A program made the translations under genes and the position numbers. A stretch of 64,000 nucleotides of DNA from positions 3,286,001-3,350,000 of the forward strand of contig NZ_BNEL01000001.1 of assembly GCF_018327685.1 (NCBI RefSeq). Reading direction: 5' to 3'. The notes beneath the pieces are model-generated. The model was given only the letters and a program-made list of their open reading frames with translations. It made no database searches and was not told the origin of the DNA. Shown here in pieces: positions 42,947-52,483 of the stretch (positions are counted from its first letter, which is position 1; every line of letters starts with the position of its first letter). The DNA comes from Streptomyces sp. TS71-3 (lineage in GTDB: Bacteria > Actinomycetota > Actinomycetes > Streptomycetales > Streptomycetaceae).

Positions 42947-43082
42947 TCACTCCGGGGCCTGCGCCGGCAGGTCCAGCCGGGAGAGCTGGGCGCGGGTCGT
43001 CACGCCGAGCTTGGGGAACGACTTGTACAGGTGGTGGCCGACGGTGCGGGGGGCTCAGGTACAGCTGGGTGCCGATGACCTG
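42947..43082 (-). pseudogene. Remnant of a LuxR-type helix-turn-helix gene
   Basis: Minus-strand reading gives QVIGTQLYLSP, then after removal of one C from a CCCCCC run, RTVGHHLYKSFPKLGV and TTRAQLSRL ending in a stop at 42947. This is the C-terminal DNA-binding helix of a LuxR-family regulator. The N-terminal part is gone and the frame is broken, so it is a decayed fragment lying between the MFS gene and the SARP gene. Confidence 0.75.
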
Positions 43083-43229
43083 AACGGATCCCGTTCTCCT
43101 CCCGCGGCTCTTCACCCGATCGCAGGCATGGCAGGAGTCCGGAAGGGGCAGGAGCGACGTGCAAGCAGTGCTGGAGGTCGGACGGAGACCTTGGGCGCGT
43201 GGGGGGCACGCGACCAGTTGGAGCACGCC

Positions 43230-45356
43230 ATGCAGTCGAACCCCGGTCACGACCAGGTCCGTTTCAACGTTCTCGGGGCGTTGGAGGTCTGGCACGGTGA
43301 CAGACGGCTGGGCGTCGGCGGTCCCGTCAACGAGCGCGTCCTCGCAACCCTTCTCCTGGAGCCCGGATCCGTGGTGCCGGTCTCCCGGCTGGTCGAGGCG
43401 GTGTGGGGCAAGGAGCCCCCGCCCACGGCGACCCACCAGATCCGCAAGGCCGTCGCCCGCCTGCGGCGCCGGATCCCGTCCGGCTCCGAGACGATCGTCA
43501 CCGAGTCCTCCGGGTACCGTATGGTGCTCGACGGCCACGGCCTGGACCTGCGGCTCTTCGACCTCTGGACGCGCTGTGCCCGGGAGAGCCACGCGGAGGG
43601 GCGACTGGACGACGCGGTCGGCGAGTTGAAGGCCGCCCTGGAACTGTGGCGGGGGCCCGTGCTCGCCGGCGGGGGCGGACCGCTGATCGACGCCCTGGCG
43701 ACCGCCTGGGAGGAACGCCGCATCGCCGCGGTCGAGCTCGGCTTCGACCTGCGCCTGGACCGGGGTGAGACGGCCGGAGTCATCGCCGACCTCCGCGAGG
43801 CCGTCGTCGCCCACCCCTTCCGGGAGCCCCTGGTGCGCCGGCTCATGCTGGCCCTGTACCGGGCGGGGCGGCAGGCCGAGGCCGTGAAGGAGTACGCCCG
43901 GATACGGTCGCTGCTCGCCGAGGAGCTGGGCGTCGACCCCGGCTCCGCGCTGGCGGAGCTCCACGAGGCGATCCTGCGCGGCGCACCCGGGCGCACGGCG
44001 GTCCAGCACCGCCGGCCCGCCGCGAAAGCCGCTCCCGCTCCCTGTGCTCCGTGCGCGCTGCCGCACGACCTCGCCGATTTCACCGGGCGGCAGGAGGAGC
44101 TGCGCCGGCTCACCGCCGCGACGCAGGGGGAGGCCGAGCGGACGGGCCCCCGGATCGTGGTCGTCGAGGGAATGGCGGGGAGCGGCAAGACGGCCCTGGC
44201 CGTGCATGCCGGGCACCGGCTGGCGGGCGACCACCCGGACGGCCAGCTCTATCTCGACCTGCGCGGGTTCGCCTCGCGAGAGGAGCCGATGTCGCCCACG
44301 AGGGCGCTGGGCGAGCTGCTGCGGGCCGCGGGCGTGCCGGAAGAGCGCATCGGGGAGGACCACGACACCCGCCTCGCCGCGTGGCGGGTGACGAGCGCGC
44401 GGCGGCGGATGCTGCTGATCCTGGACAACGCGTCGTGTGCCCCGCAGGTGAGGTCGCTGCTGCCGACGGCCGCGGGAAGCCTCGTGCTCATCACCAGCCG
44501 GGTCCGGCTGACGGAACTGGAAGGTGCCGAACAGCTCTCGCTCGGCCTGCTGAACCGCCGGGACGGCGTGGAACTCCTGCGCCGGCTGGTGGGCGAGGAG
44601 CGGGTGGCCGCCGAACCGGAAGCGGCGGCCCGGCTGGTCGACCGCTGCGGGGGCCTGCCCCTGGCCCTGCGGATCTGCGGCGCCCGGCTGCGCAAGCGGC
44701 CGCACTGGAGCCTCGGCCATCTGGCGGACCGGCTCTCGGACGACACCCGCCTCCTGGGCGAGATGGAGGCGGGCGACCGCAGCGTGGCCGGCGTGCTGCG
44801 CAGCTCCTACCGGGTGACGGACGAGTCACGACGGGACGGGTTCCGCCTGCTGAGCCTGCATCCGGGTGTCGACTTCGACCTGCCCGCGGCCGCCGCCCTG
44901 CTGGGCACGGAGCCGGACAGCGCGGAGCTGACCCTGGAGTACCTGCTGGACGTGCACCTGCTCCAGCAGTACGAGTTCGGGCGGTACGCGTTCCACGGCC
45001 TCGTCCGCAGTTTCGCCCGGTCACTGCCCTCCCCGGGGCGCACCGAGGAGACCGCGGCCGTCCGGCGGCTGGCCGCCCACACCGTGACGGGCGTCGACCG
45101 CGCCTGCCAGGTGCTGCTGCCCCGGGGGGTGTATCCCCTTCCGGCGGCTCCGGGCGGCTCAGGCAGCAGCGTTCCGCCGCCGCGTGAGGCCCTGGACCGC
45201 GCGGTGCGGTGGCTGGACCGGGAGCGGTGCAACGTCCTCGCGATCATCGGCCTGGCCCGCCGGCGGGGCCTGAGCCAGCACGCGGCCAGGCTCAGCAGCG
45301 GCATGGCCCTCTGCCAGCGCGTGGTGCCGCGCCCGCGTGCGGCGCCGCGGGTGTGA
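43230..45356 (+). CDS. SARP-type regulator with NB-ARC ATPase domain (AfsR-like)
   Basis: A 708-residue activator. Residues 8-95 are the OmpR-like winged helix (VRFNVLGALEVWHGDR, VNERVLATLLLEPGSVVPV), 100-250 the bacterial transcriptional activation domain, and 275-560 an NB-ARC/AAA domain with Walker A EGMAGSGKTALAV, LLILDN and GGLPLALRI. The TPR region usual in AfsR-like proteins is absent or cut short; the protein ends at RAAPRV. ATG follows GGAGC. SARPs activate antibiotic clusters, so it is the probable master activator of region C. Confidence 0.88.
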   Translation: MQSNPGHDQVRFNVLGALEVWHGDRRLGVGGPVNERVLATLLLEPGSVVPVSRLVEAVWGKEPPPTATHQIRKAVARLRRRIPSGSETIVTESSGYRMVLDGHGLDLRLFDLWTRCARESHAEGRLDDAVGELKAALELWRGPVLAGGGGPLIDALATAWEERRIAAVELGFDLRLDRGETAGVIADLREAVVAHPFREPLVRRLMLALYRAGRQAEAVKEYARIRSLLAEELGVDPGSALAELHEAILRGAPGRTAVQHRRPAAKAAPAPCAPCALPHDLADFTGRQEELRRLTAATQGEAERTGPRIVVVEGMAGSGKTALAVHAGHRLAGDHPDGQLYLDLRGFASREEPMSPTRALGELLRAAGVPEERIGEDHDTRLAAWRVTSARRRMLLILDNASCAPQVRSLLPTAAGSLVLITSRVRLTELEGAEQLSLGLLNRRDGVELLRRLVGEERVAAEPEAAARLVDRCGGLPLALRICGARLRKRPHWSLGHLADRLSDDTRLLGEMEAGDRSVAGVLRSSYRVTDESRRDGFRLLSLHPGVDFDLPAAAALLGTEPDSAELTLEYLLDVHLLQQYEFGRYAFHGLVRSFARSLPSPGRTEETAAVRRLAAHTVTGVDRACQVLLPRGVYPLPAAPGGSGSSVPPPREALDRAVRWLDRERCNVLAIIGLARRRGLSQHAARLSSGMALCQRVVPRPRAAPRV

Positions 45357-45438
45357 GGCCTGCGGCGCCGCGGCGTGAGGCGCGAGATGCCAACGTGGGG
45401 GCGGGGGGCGCGCGCCCGAGCGTGCGGCGGAACGCCCG

Positions 45439-46102
45439 TCAGGAGTCCTCGGCGGCCGAGTCCGAGGCGGCGGGCGTGCCCACGGGCGTTCGTTCCGGGC
45501 TTCTCCCACAGCAGCGAGTAGCGCCACATGAGACGCCGGCGCCAGTGCGAGCCCGGGAGCACGCGGTGCGCCGTGCGGCGGACCTCGGACCAGGTCATGT
45601 CGGGATCGGCCACGGGGAGCGCGTCCGGCGAGCGCTTCCCGGCGTGCCGCCTGGCCTCGCGGCGGACGGCGGCCAGGGAGGAGAAGAGCACCAGCCAGTC
45701 GACGACGGAGCCGGGATCCGCCAGGCCGATCACGACCAGCCGCCCGCCGGGCGCGAGGAGCGACGCCGCCGTCCGGAGCGCGCGTTCCGTACCCAGGTGG
45801 TGGGCGACGGCGACCATGGTGATCACGTCGTAGTGCTCGTACGGCAGGTCAGTGCCGGCCAGGGCGAGGAAGTCGCCCTCCACGAATCCGGCGTTCGGCA
45901 CGCCGCTGCCGGCGGCGCACGCCGCCTTGACCATGTCGGCCGATGAGTCGAGGCCGGTCACGTGCCGCGCCCGGCCTGCCAGGGCCCGGACCAGGCGGCC
46001 GTCGCCGCAGCCGACGTCGAGCGCCTCACGAGGGTGGTCGGGGAGGCTGTCCAGGATCCACGGGTGGTAGTGCACGTTGGGGTTCCAGTACTCGGTCTCC
46101 AT
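45439..46102 (-). CDS. SAM-dependent methyltransferase with apparent 3' frameshift
   Basis: Class I methyltransferase of about 220 residues starting YWNPNVHYHPWIL, with motif I ALDVGCGDGRLVRALA, GLDSSADMV, DVITMVAVAHHLG and LLAPGGRLVVIGL. As given, the frame runs on to 44807, antisense through the SARP gene. Dropping one base near 45495 gives EKPERTPVGTPAASDS and a stop at 45439, a natural end. The core is complete either way. GGAGGG precedes the ATG. It lies downstream of the second WD40 gene and could be the N-methyltransferase of the heterocycle, like ToxA in toxoflavin. Confidence 0.75.
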
Positions 46103-46137
46103 GATCCATCCCTCCGTGAGGTGTGGTGGCCGCTCCC

Positions 46138-46179
46138 CGGCACCGGGCCGCCGCGGTGTTCAGGCGGCGGCCCGTGCCG
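46138..46179 (-). terminator. Hairpin at the end of WD40 gene 2
   Basis: Sixteen-base-pair inverted repeat with one bulged base and a 9-nt loop, spanning the WD40 stop codon. It probably reduces read-through into the methyltransferase gene. Confidence 0.6.
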
Positions 46180-47872
46180 CTGGGGGCTCGACGGGGTAGA
46201 CCGACCCGTCGTACGACGAGGCGAGGAAGCGGGCCCGGGTCACGTCCCAGTGGAGCGAGGAGATGCCGGCCGTCGTCGGGCGGCCGATGAACGGCCAGTC
46301 GCCGGTGGCGAGATCGTGGACGGCGATGGCGCCCGCGTAGGAGCCCGTCGCGACGAGCCGGCCGTCCGGGGAGGCCGCCACGCACTTGATCGAGTTCTCG
46401 TGGGGGGTGGGGATCGTCGTGCACTTCTCCTGCTGCCAGATCCGCAGCGTCAGGTCGCGGGAGACGCTGGCGAACATCCCGCCGGGCAGGGCCGCGCAGT
46501 CGTTGACGATACGGGCGTGGGCGTCGGCCAGGCGCCCGGTCTCGGTCAGGGTGTCCAGCGAGAACCAGGAGACCGAGGTGTCCGCGCACACCGCGAACAG
46601 CGTGTCCCCGGAGACGGCGACGCCCTTGACCGCGTTGGTGTGCAGCGGCAGGGTCGCGACGAGTTCGAACGACCCGCGGTCGGTGAGCTGGAAGACCAGC
46701 CCCTCGCCCGTGTAGGCGCCGATCACGACGTGCGGCCTGCCCTCCCTGGTGAACGCGGCGGCGCAGTTCAGGGGCGACCTGTGCTGGTGGACGACGCTGC
46801 CGTCGGCCGCGTCGAAGACCTGCCCGAGCTGGCCCCCCGTCAGCATCCGGCCCGCCACCTCCACGAGGAAGTTGCACAGGCTGCCGGGGCGGGACACCTC
46901 CTGGCCCTCGCACCAGACGATCCCCGCGTCGCCGTCCGTCCACACGCGCCCCGCCGAGTCGGCGACCACGGCGTTGACGCAGGCCGTCGGCAGGACGCCG
47001 GACAGGTCCCAGCGCCCCTCGGGGAGGTGGTAGGTGGCGTACGTGGAGCCGAAGGTGGCGAAGGCGAGCGTCGTGTCGTCCAGGAAGGCGCAGGACCGGG
47101 CCCACACCTCGGCGGGGTACTCGGCGGTGTGCAGGAGCCTCAGCTCGCCGTCGGGGGAGGAGGTGTCCCAGACCCGCATGGTCCTGTCGTAGCTGAGGCT
47201 GACCAGCGACTGCGACGAGGCGTTGTGCACGAGGCGCTTGATGCCCGCCTCGTGGGCGGGGGTGGCGCTGGTCCGCCCGTCGGCGATGATGACGATCTCG
47301 CCGTCGTCGTTGCCCGCGTACACGGTCCCGGTCGGGGTGATGGCGATGGTGTCGGTCTCCGCGCCGCCCAGGTCCACCTCGGAGACGAGCCCGCCGGCGT
47401 CGAGCGACCAGCGCTTGACGGTCCCGTCGTCGCTGGAGGTCAGCAGTTCCCTGCTGTCCCCCGCCCAGGCGACGGAGATCACGTCGGCGGTGTGCCCCTC
47501 GAAGGCGGCCATGAGCTTCCCGGACAGGTCGAACACCCGGACGTTGTGGTCACGGGAGGCGGTCGCGATCAGGTCGAGAGTCGGGTGGAAGGCCGCCATC
47601 TCCACGTCGTCCTTGTGGTCGCTGAGGACGGCCACGAGCTTGAGGCCGGGCACCGACCACACCCGTGCCGTGTAGTCGCTCGACGCGGTCACCAGATGGC
47701 GCCCGTCGGGGCTGAAGGCCGCCTGGTTGGCGAGGTGGTCGTGGTAGCCGCGGCTGATCGGCGCCCGGCTCCCGGCGTCCCACAGGATGACCTGGTTGTC
47801 GTAGCCCGCGGTGGCCACGAGGCTGCCGCCGAAGGCGGCGACACCGCTGATGGGTCCGTTATGACGTATCAC
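46160..47872 (-). CDS. WD40 beta-propeller protein 2 (ToxC-like)
   Basis: A 570-residue WD40 protein that aligns with the copy at 30981-32702 along its whole length, sharing [60 protein letters not shown] and LASSYDG. It has no signal peptide or known catalytic site. GTG at 47872 overlaps the GCHII stop (GTGA), exactly as in the first pair, showing that the two-gene unit duplicated as a block or was acquired twice. Possibly a binding scaffold for GCHII product. Confidence 0.88.
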   Translation of the reverse strand: MIRHNGPISGVAAFGGSLVATAGYDNQVILWDAGSRAPISRGYHDHLANQAAFSPDGRHLVTASSDYTARVWSVPGLKLVAVLSDHKDDVEMAAFHPTLDLIATASRDHNVRVFDLSGKLMAAFEGHTADVISVAWAGDSRELLTSSDDGTVKRWSLDAGGLVSEVDLGGAETDTIAITPTGTVYAGNDDGEIVIIADGRTSATPAHEAGIKRLVHNASSQSLVSLSYDRTMRVWDTSSPDGELRLLHTAEYPAEVWARSCAFLDDTTLAFATFGSTYATYHLPEGRWDLSGVLPTACVNAVVADSAGRVWTDGDAGIVWCEGQEVSRPGSLCNFLVEVAGRMLTGGQLGQVFDAADGSVVHQHRSPLNCAAAFTREGRPHVVIGAYTGEGLVFQLTDRGSFELVATLPLHTNAVKGVAVSGDTLFAVCADTSVSWFSLDTLTETGRLADAHARIVNDCAALPGGMFASVSRDLTLRIWQQEKCTTIPTPHENSIKCVAASPDGRLVATGSYAGAIAVHDLATGDWPFIGRPTTAGISSLHWDVTRARFLASSYDGSVYPVEPPAARAAA

Positions 47873-48558
47873 GCTGACTCCTCAAGGCGGATGGTGTGCG
47901 CGGTGCGGGCGACCTTCGCGGTCAGGTAGGCCGTGTTGTGAGGGTTGGCGTACACGCCGGTGGACACGGTGTGCCGTACGGAGATGCCGTAGTGGCGCAG
48001 TTGCTCCCGCTTGTCCGGGTTGTTGGTGAGCAGGTCGATCTCGGTCTCGCCGAGCGCGCGCAGCATCTGGGCGGCCACTCCGTAGTCCCGCAGGTCCTCG
48101 TCGAGGCCGAGCGCGCGGTTCGCGCTGTAGGTGTCGAGGCCCTTGTCCTGGAGGCTGTAGGCGTCCAGCTTGTTGTAGAGGCCGATGCCGCGGCCCTCCT
48201 GCCGCAGGTACAGCAGGACGCCTCCCGCGGTGTTGATCAGGCGCATCGCCTCGCGCAGCTGGGGCCCGCAGTCGCAGCGCGCCGACCCGAGCACCTCACC
48301 GGTGAGGCACTCCGAGTGGACGCGCACCAGGGGCACTTCGGGATGGCGCGGCCCGAGCCGCAGCGCGAGGTGCTCGCGGCCGTCCAGGAGCCCGCCGAAG
48401 GTCATCACGTCCGCGGCGATGGGCTCCGCCGTGCCGTGGTGCAGCGGTATGTGCACGCTGCCGCGTATCTGTGCGGGGGGCAGTGCGGCGGTGTCGCCGT
48501 CGAGCAGACTCACGGACGGCTCGGCCTCGGCCTGGGTGTTGTCGCGTGGCTCGATCAT
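47869..48558 (-). CDS. GTP cyclohydrolase II, copy 2
   Basis: A 229-residue GCHII with [15 protein letters not shown] zinc ligands, [22 protein letters not shown] and LTNNPDK. It is clearly paralogous to copy 1 and has the same length. ATG overlaps the MFS stop (ATGA). It should make the same ring-opened pyrimidine from GTP. Two GCHII copies in one cluster suggest either increased flux, different product release, or two pathways. Confidence 0.9.
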   Translation of the reverse strand: MIEPRDNTQAEAEPSVSLLDGDTAALPPAQIRGSVHIPLHHGTAEPIAADVMTFGGLLDGREHLALRLGPRHPEVPLVRVHSECLTGEVLGSARCDCGPQLREAMRLINTAGGVLLYLRQEGRGIGLYNKLDAYSLQDKGLDTYSANRALGLDEDLRDYGVAAQMLRALGETEIDLLTNNPDKREQLRHYGISVRHTVSTGVYANPHNTAYLTAKVARTAHTIRLEESA

Positions 48559-49949
48559 GGTTCGTTCGTCCTCCTAGCCGGTTCTTGCGGCCTCGGCACC
48601 GGCCGCCACGCGGCGCGGGTGAGTCGTAGGTGCAGGAGCACCGATGCGGTGGCGATCCCGAGCACCAGGAAGGTGGGGTGCGCGCCCACGGCGTCGTCCA
48701 GCGCGGGCACGAGCACGGGGGACAGCAGGGCCGCGCCGCCGGTCAGGAGCCAGATGAGACCCGAGGCACGGCCCAGGACCCCGGGCGGGAGGTACCTCAC
48801 GCGCGCCATGACCACCGTCGCCATCACCGCGCCCTGCCCGAGGGCACCGAGCACGACCGCGAACATGAAGGCCGGCCACACCGGCACGACCATCAGGACC
48901 AGCGCGGCGGACCGTGCCGCCACACCGAGCGTCATGGGCCTGAAGGGCCGCAGCCGCCTGCGCTGGGAGACCAGGAGGTTGCCGACCAGCGACGCCACGT
49001 TCATCGCCGCGATGGCGAGGCCGGCCTGCTGGCCCGTCAGGGACCAGCCGTGCCGCAGGTCGTAGACGATGAGCGCGGTCAGGCCGGTGCCGCACACGGC
49101 CTGGAGCACCATGTCGGCCACCAGCATGACGCTGATGCGCTTGTCCTGCCTGATGGCGTCCCAGCCGTCGCGGATGCGCGACGGTGGCGCGCTCGCCCGG
49201 TCGGCCCGCCGGATCCGCTGCCACGGGCTCGTCCGCCGGGGCTTCTCCGCGGGCCCGGCGGCCCCGGGCGGGGAGGCGGGCGCGGCGTCCCGGCGGGTGG
49301 CCGCGGGCCTGATCCCCGCGGCCCAGACCGCCAGGGGGGCGAAGAACGTGGGCAGGTTGAGCCAGAGCAGCCCCTGGTAGCCCACCCAGGGCAGCAGCGC
49401 CGCCACGAGCAGCGGGCCCGCCAGGGTGGTCGCCAGGAAGAGGCTGTTGAGCGTGCCCCTGGCCCGGGTGGGGCTGGCGGGGAACTGTGCGGGTACCCCG
49501 GTCATCCAGCCCGTGCGGTAGGCCAGCCCTCCGGACTCCAGCACCAGGGCGCACAGGAACAGCAGCCACGGCGCCGAGTGCCCGCCGGCCAGCAGCAGGT
49601 TCATGGCGAGCGCCGCGCCGGCCTGCACCAGCAGGCCCTGGACGACCAGGCCCCGCACGCCCCGCCGGTCCGCCCACGCCCCGAGGGCGGGGGCGAGCAG
49701 ATCGCTCACGGGGACGGCGGCGGCCAGCCAGGCCATCACGGTCAGGGAACCGGTCAGGTGGTAGGCCAGCAGCGGCAGGGCGGTGGCGTACAGGGCCTCG
49801 CCGACGTTGTTGGCGGCGTTGCCCGCGGCGAAGACGAGGAACCGGCGGTCGGAGAGCGGGTTGGGTTCCGCGGTGTCGTCGGCCGCCTGTGCGCCCGCTC
49901 CGTCCCGCGTCACGGAGCCCGCCTCCTGCGCGGTCCCTGCGTCGGTCAT
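48555..49949 (-). CDS. MFS transporter of the second GCHII operon
   Basis: A 464-residue major facilitator with about 10-12 hydrophobic segments ([20 protein letters not shown] onward), loop [13 protein letters not shown], and a charged central loop rich in Ala/Pro/Arg. Start ATG at 49949 overlaps the propeller gene stop. It is the third MFS exporter in the window and is likely a product exporter or self-resistance pump for the second GCHII unit. Confidence 0.85.
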   Translation of the reverse strand: MTDAGTAQEAGSVTRDGAGAQAADDTAEPNPLSDRRFLVFAAGNAANNVGEALYATALPLLAYHLTGSLTVMAWLAAAVPVSDLLAPALGAWADRRGVRGLVVQGLLVQAGAALAMNLLLAGGHSAPWLLFLCALVLESGGLAYRTGWMTGVPAQFPASPTRARGTLNSLFLATTLAGPLLVAALLPWVGYQGLLWLNLPTFFAPLAVWAAGIRPAATRRDAAPASPPGAAGPAEKPRRTSPWQRIRRADRASAPPSRIRDGWDAIRQDKRISVMLVADMVLQAVCGTGLTALIVYDLRHGWSLTGQQAGLAIAAMNVASLVGNLLVSQRRRLRPFRPMTLGVAARSAALVLMVVPVWPAFMFAVVLGALGQGAVMATVVMARVRYLPPGVLGRASGLIWLLTGGAALLSPVLVPALDDAVGAHPTFLVLGIATASVLLHLRLTRAAWRPVPRPQEPARRTNEP

Positions 49950-51865
49950 CGCCCGGCGGCCTCCCCACCGGTGGCGCCCGCGGCGGACACCGGCCGGTCG
50001 GAGCGGGGCAGCCACGTGTCACGCAGCGGGGTGAGGACCCGGCCGCGGCCCGTGCGCTCCATCAGGTACAGCCGCAGGAACCCGCCCCGGCCGCCGACCG
50101 CGACGTAGGCGCGGCCGTCCGGGCCGTGCACCGCGGCCATGCCCTTGCCGAAGTCCGGCAGGTCCTCGTGGAAGTCCAGCAGCTCCGTGGTGTCGTAGTC
50201 GAACGCGGCGACCTGCATGCCGTACGTGACGACGCAGAGCACCCCGTCGATCAGGGCGCAGTTCTCCGCGGTGTTGTCGAGGAGTTCGATGAACTGGCGG
50301 CCGGGCTTGTCCTCGCCCACCTCGATCTCCTTGACGCCGCCGCCCCCGGTGATCCTGACCCGGTCGCCGTCGACGATGAGCCGCTTGGGGTAGCTGTCGA
50401 GCTCGGCGTACCAGGTCGGGTCGGCCTCGTCGCCGTACGCGGTGAGCCGCCCGTTGCGGGTCGCGACCAGCCGGCGCCCGTCGTCCAGGTAGGCGCAGGC
50501 CCACGCGCTGGCGGGCAGGTCCTCGACCTGCCACGTCGGCTCGCCGGTCGCCGCGTCGAACTCGTAGGCGCCGGCGTTGCAGGCGGCCAGGACGCGGCTG
50601 GCGTCGGGCGAGACGGCGACGGTGTGCGCGATGCCGGGAAGCTGGGCCTCCCAGACCGTGCCGCCCACGGTGGTGAAGCGGCGCAGGCGCGAGGGCCAGA
50701 ACACGCCCACCAGGTCGTCACCGACGGGGCACATCCGGCGGGAGAACCCGAGCCCGGTGCGGTGGCGGCCCGTCAGGTCGATCGAGGCGTGGCCCGCGGG
50801 GGATGTGCGCACGCGGGCCTCGAAGGCACCGTCGTCGGTGGCGATGACGAGCGAGCCGTCAACCGTCGGGTGCGGCTGGATGTCCCACACGCACTGGCGC
50901 GGGTGCCCGAGCCGCCCCAGCACCTCGCCCTGGGGGGACAGGGCCGTCACCTCACCGTCCTGGGTGAGGGTGTAGAGCCTGCCGTCCTCGTCGACGGTGA
51001 TGTCGATGATCTGGTGGCTGAAGCCGCGGATGCGCTGGTCGATCCTCAGCTGCGGCGTGGTGTTGTCGAAGACGACCAGTTCCCCGTCGAAGCCGCCGAT
51101 GTACGCCTTGGAGAAGTCGGGCGAGAAGACGAGGCCTTCCACGTCGTTGCGGGCGATGTCCATCCGCTGGTCGATCTCGCCGTCCAGGCTCAGGGTGACC
51201 ATGCCGTTGCTGATGTTGCGCGTGGGGCCGAGGCCCGCGTCGCAGATGGCCCAGTACCTCTCGTGGCGCTCGTCGTAGACGACGCGGTGCACGTTGGAGC
51301 TGTCGACCTGTACCACCGTCGGGAAGTCCAGGTCGGGCAGGGAGCCGAGGTGGATGCGCCCGCTGCGGTCGGAGACCGCGTGCACGCCGGGTGCGTCGGT
51401 GCAGAACCACTCCAGCATGTCGTAGCCGTGCGGCCACAGGGTGATCCGGTCGACGGTGAACGACTCGACGTCCAGGACGACGACCTGGAAGTAGCCGTTG
51501 TTGAGGTATGCCTTGCCGTCCCACAGGCCGATGCCGCGCAGCATGGTGGGCGACGGCTGCTCGCCCTCCAGCAGGTGCTCGGTGTTGGCGGTGGACGCCG
51601 CGTCGAGCCGGTCGGTGAGGCGCAGCGTGTCGGCCTCCCACCGGCAGATGTTGCCGGCCTTGTCCCGGGTGATGATCCAGTCGCCGACCACCCGCACCGC
51701 GTAGATGGGGTCGCCGGACGGGGCCTGGGCGGAGGCGGGTCCGGTGGACGAGACGCGGGTGTTGAGGTCACGGTCGAGCCAGTGCAGCCCGCCTCGGACG
51801 TCACAGGCCAATAGACCGCGTCCTGGATGACTGACGATACGGGTGATCCTGTCAAGCGCGCCCAT
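49946..51865 (-). CDS. Third beta-propeller protein
   Basis: A 639-residue protein of repeated beta-propeller strands (SHPGRGLLACDVRGGLHWLD, GKAYLNNGYFQVVVLD, DLVGVFWPSRLRRF, VAVSPDASRVLAACNAGAYEF). The blades are less regular than the two WD40 proteins and resemble quinoprotein/WD40-like repeats; no signal peptide or catalytic residues are visible. AGAGGAG precedes the ATG. It is the first large gene of the leftward operon that also carries MFS, GCHII and WD40-2. It may be a distant member of the same WD-repeat group. Confidence 0.75.
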   Translation of the reverse strand: MGALDRITRIVSHPGRGLLACDVRGGLHWLDRDLNTRVSSTGPASAQAPSGDPIYAVRVVGDWIITRDKAGNICRWEADTLRLTDRLDAASTANTEHLLEGEQPSPTMLRGIGLWDGKAYLNNGYFQVVVLDVESFTVDRITLWPHGYDMLEWFCTDAPGVHAVSDRSGRIHLGSLPDLDFPTVVQVDSSNVHRVVYDERHERYWAICDAGLGPTRNISNGMVTLSLDGEIDQRMDIARNDVEGLVFSPDFSKAYIGGFDGELVVFDNTTPQLRIDQRIRGFSHQIIDITVDEDGRLYTLTQDGEVTALSPQGEVLGRLGHPRQCVWDIQPHPTVDGSLVIATDDGAFEARVRTSPAGHASIDLTGRHRTGLGFSRRMCPVGDDLVGVFWPSRLRRFTTVGGTVWEAQLPGIAHTVAVSPDASRVLAACNAGAYEFDAATGEPTWQVEDLPASAWACAYLDDGRRLVATRNGRLTAYGDEADPTWYAELDSYPKRLIVDGDRVRITGGGGVKEIEVGEDKPGRQFIELLDNTAENCALIDGVLCVVTYGMQVAAFDYDTTELLDFHEDLPDFGKGMAAVHGPDGRAYVAVGGRGGFLRLYLMERTGRGRVLTPLRDTWLPRSDRPVSAAGATGGEAAGR

Positions 51866-51915
51866 GAGACCGGACTCCTCTCGCTTCTGGACGGATGGAC
51901 GGCTGCGATGTGATA

Positions 51916-51950
51916 CGCCCCCGGGGGGAGTCGACCTCCCCCCGGGGGCG
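51916..51950 (-). terminator. Very strong hairpin upstream of the propeller gene
   Basis: Perfect 15-bp inverted repeat starting CGCCCCCGGGGGGAG, loop of 5 nt, located between the 12-codon ORF and the propeller gene. It may act as an attenuator or partial terminator separating a short leader or precursor from the operon. Confidence 0.8.
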
Positions 51951-52069
51951 ATGACCCTCGACGAGGTGCGCCGGGGCTCAGGGCGGGTGGATCACGAGGC
52001 CGGGCAGCCTGGCTGCCGGCGTCGTGTCCTGTTCCCGCGGTACGGGTCCGGTGAGACCGGAACCCTCCT

Positions 52070-52108
52070 TCAGATGGCGGCGCGAGTCACGCGACGGACG
52101 ATGGTCAT
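52070..52108 (-). CDS. 12-residue peptide ORF with ideal Shine-Dalgarno
   Basis: ATG at 52106-52108 begins MTIVRRVTRAAI, then TGA. The preceding AAGGAGGTGA (52115-52124) is a full match to the 16S anti-Shine-Dalgarno, six bases before the ATG, much stronger than any other site in the window. The ORF lies about 205 bp upstream of the propeller gene, with the 51916-51950 hairpin between. It could be an attenuation leader peptide or a very small precursor peptide for the enzymes downstream. It contains three Arg codons and no Cys, so it is not the cysteine leader known upstream of sulfur genes. Confidence 0.55.
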   Translation of the reverse strand: MTIVRRVTRAAI

Positions 52109-52124
52109 CTGAATTCACCTCCTT

Positions 52125-52483
52125 CGCCGAATCGAGGGCGATCCTGCATTCCCGCATGCCGGGGTGGGATCCAGATCGCGGATCCCTCCCCGCCATTCCG
52201 CGCGAACGGAAGCGGGTTGCGCCTTTAGTCCGAGCGGAGCAAACGCGTTGACCGCCGTGAACTTCAGGCAGGAATTACCTTGCACGCCCGGGTTACCGCA
52301 CCGTTCCCGCGTCGGTACCAGTTCCATCCCATCCGTCTGACCAGGTGTTTCGTCGAGCATCAATCATCCGCCGCCCTTGCCGAGCCCGTTGTTGCCCCAC
52401 CGCGGTGAATGGTCGGCACAGTTAAAGCGGAGTCCCTGCCTCCGGGAGGCGCGGGGATTTCGGTATCTTCATGTGACGATGAG
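52125..52483. other. Intergenic region upstream of the 12-codon ORF
   Basis: About 360 bp without a gene. Nearest the penicillin acylase end are two inverted repeats: GCCTCC/GGAGGC at 52438-52450 and CATGTGAC/GTCACATG with 5-nt spacer at 52470-52490, the latter overlapping the acylase stop. They may terminate the acylase transcript. The promoter of the second GCHII operon must lie here, but I cannot define it. Confidence 0.5.

Noticed and set aside
44807-45438. C-terminal extension of the region C methyltransferase
   Set aside because: Antisense to the SARP gene with no domain; explained by a one-base frameshift.
52070-52108. Cysteine-responsive leader peptide of actinobacterial sulfur genes
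   Set aside because: The peptide contains no cysteine codons and the downstream genes are not sulfur-assimilation genes.
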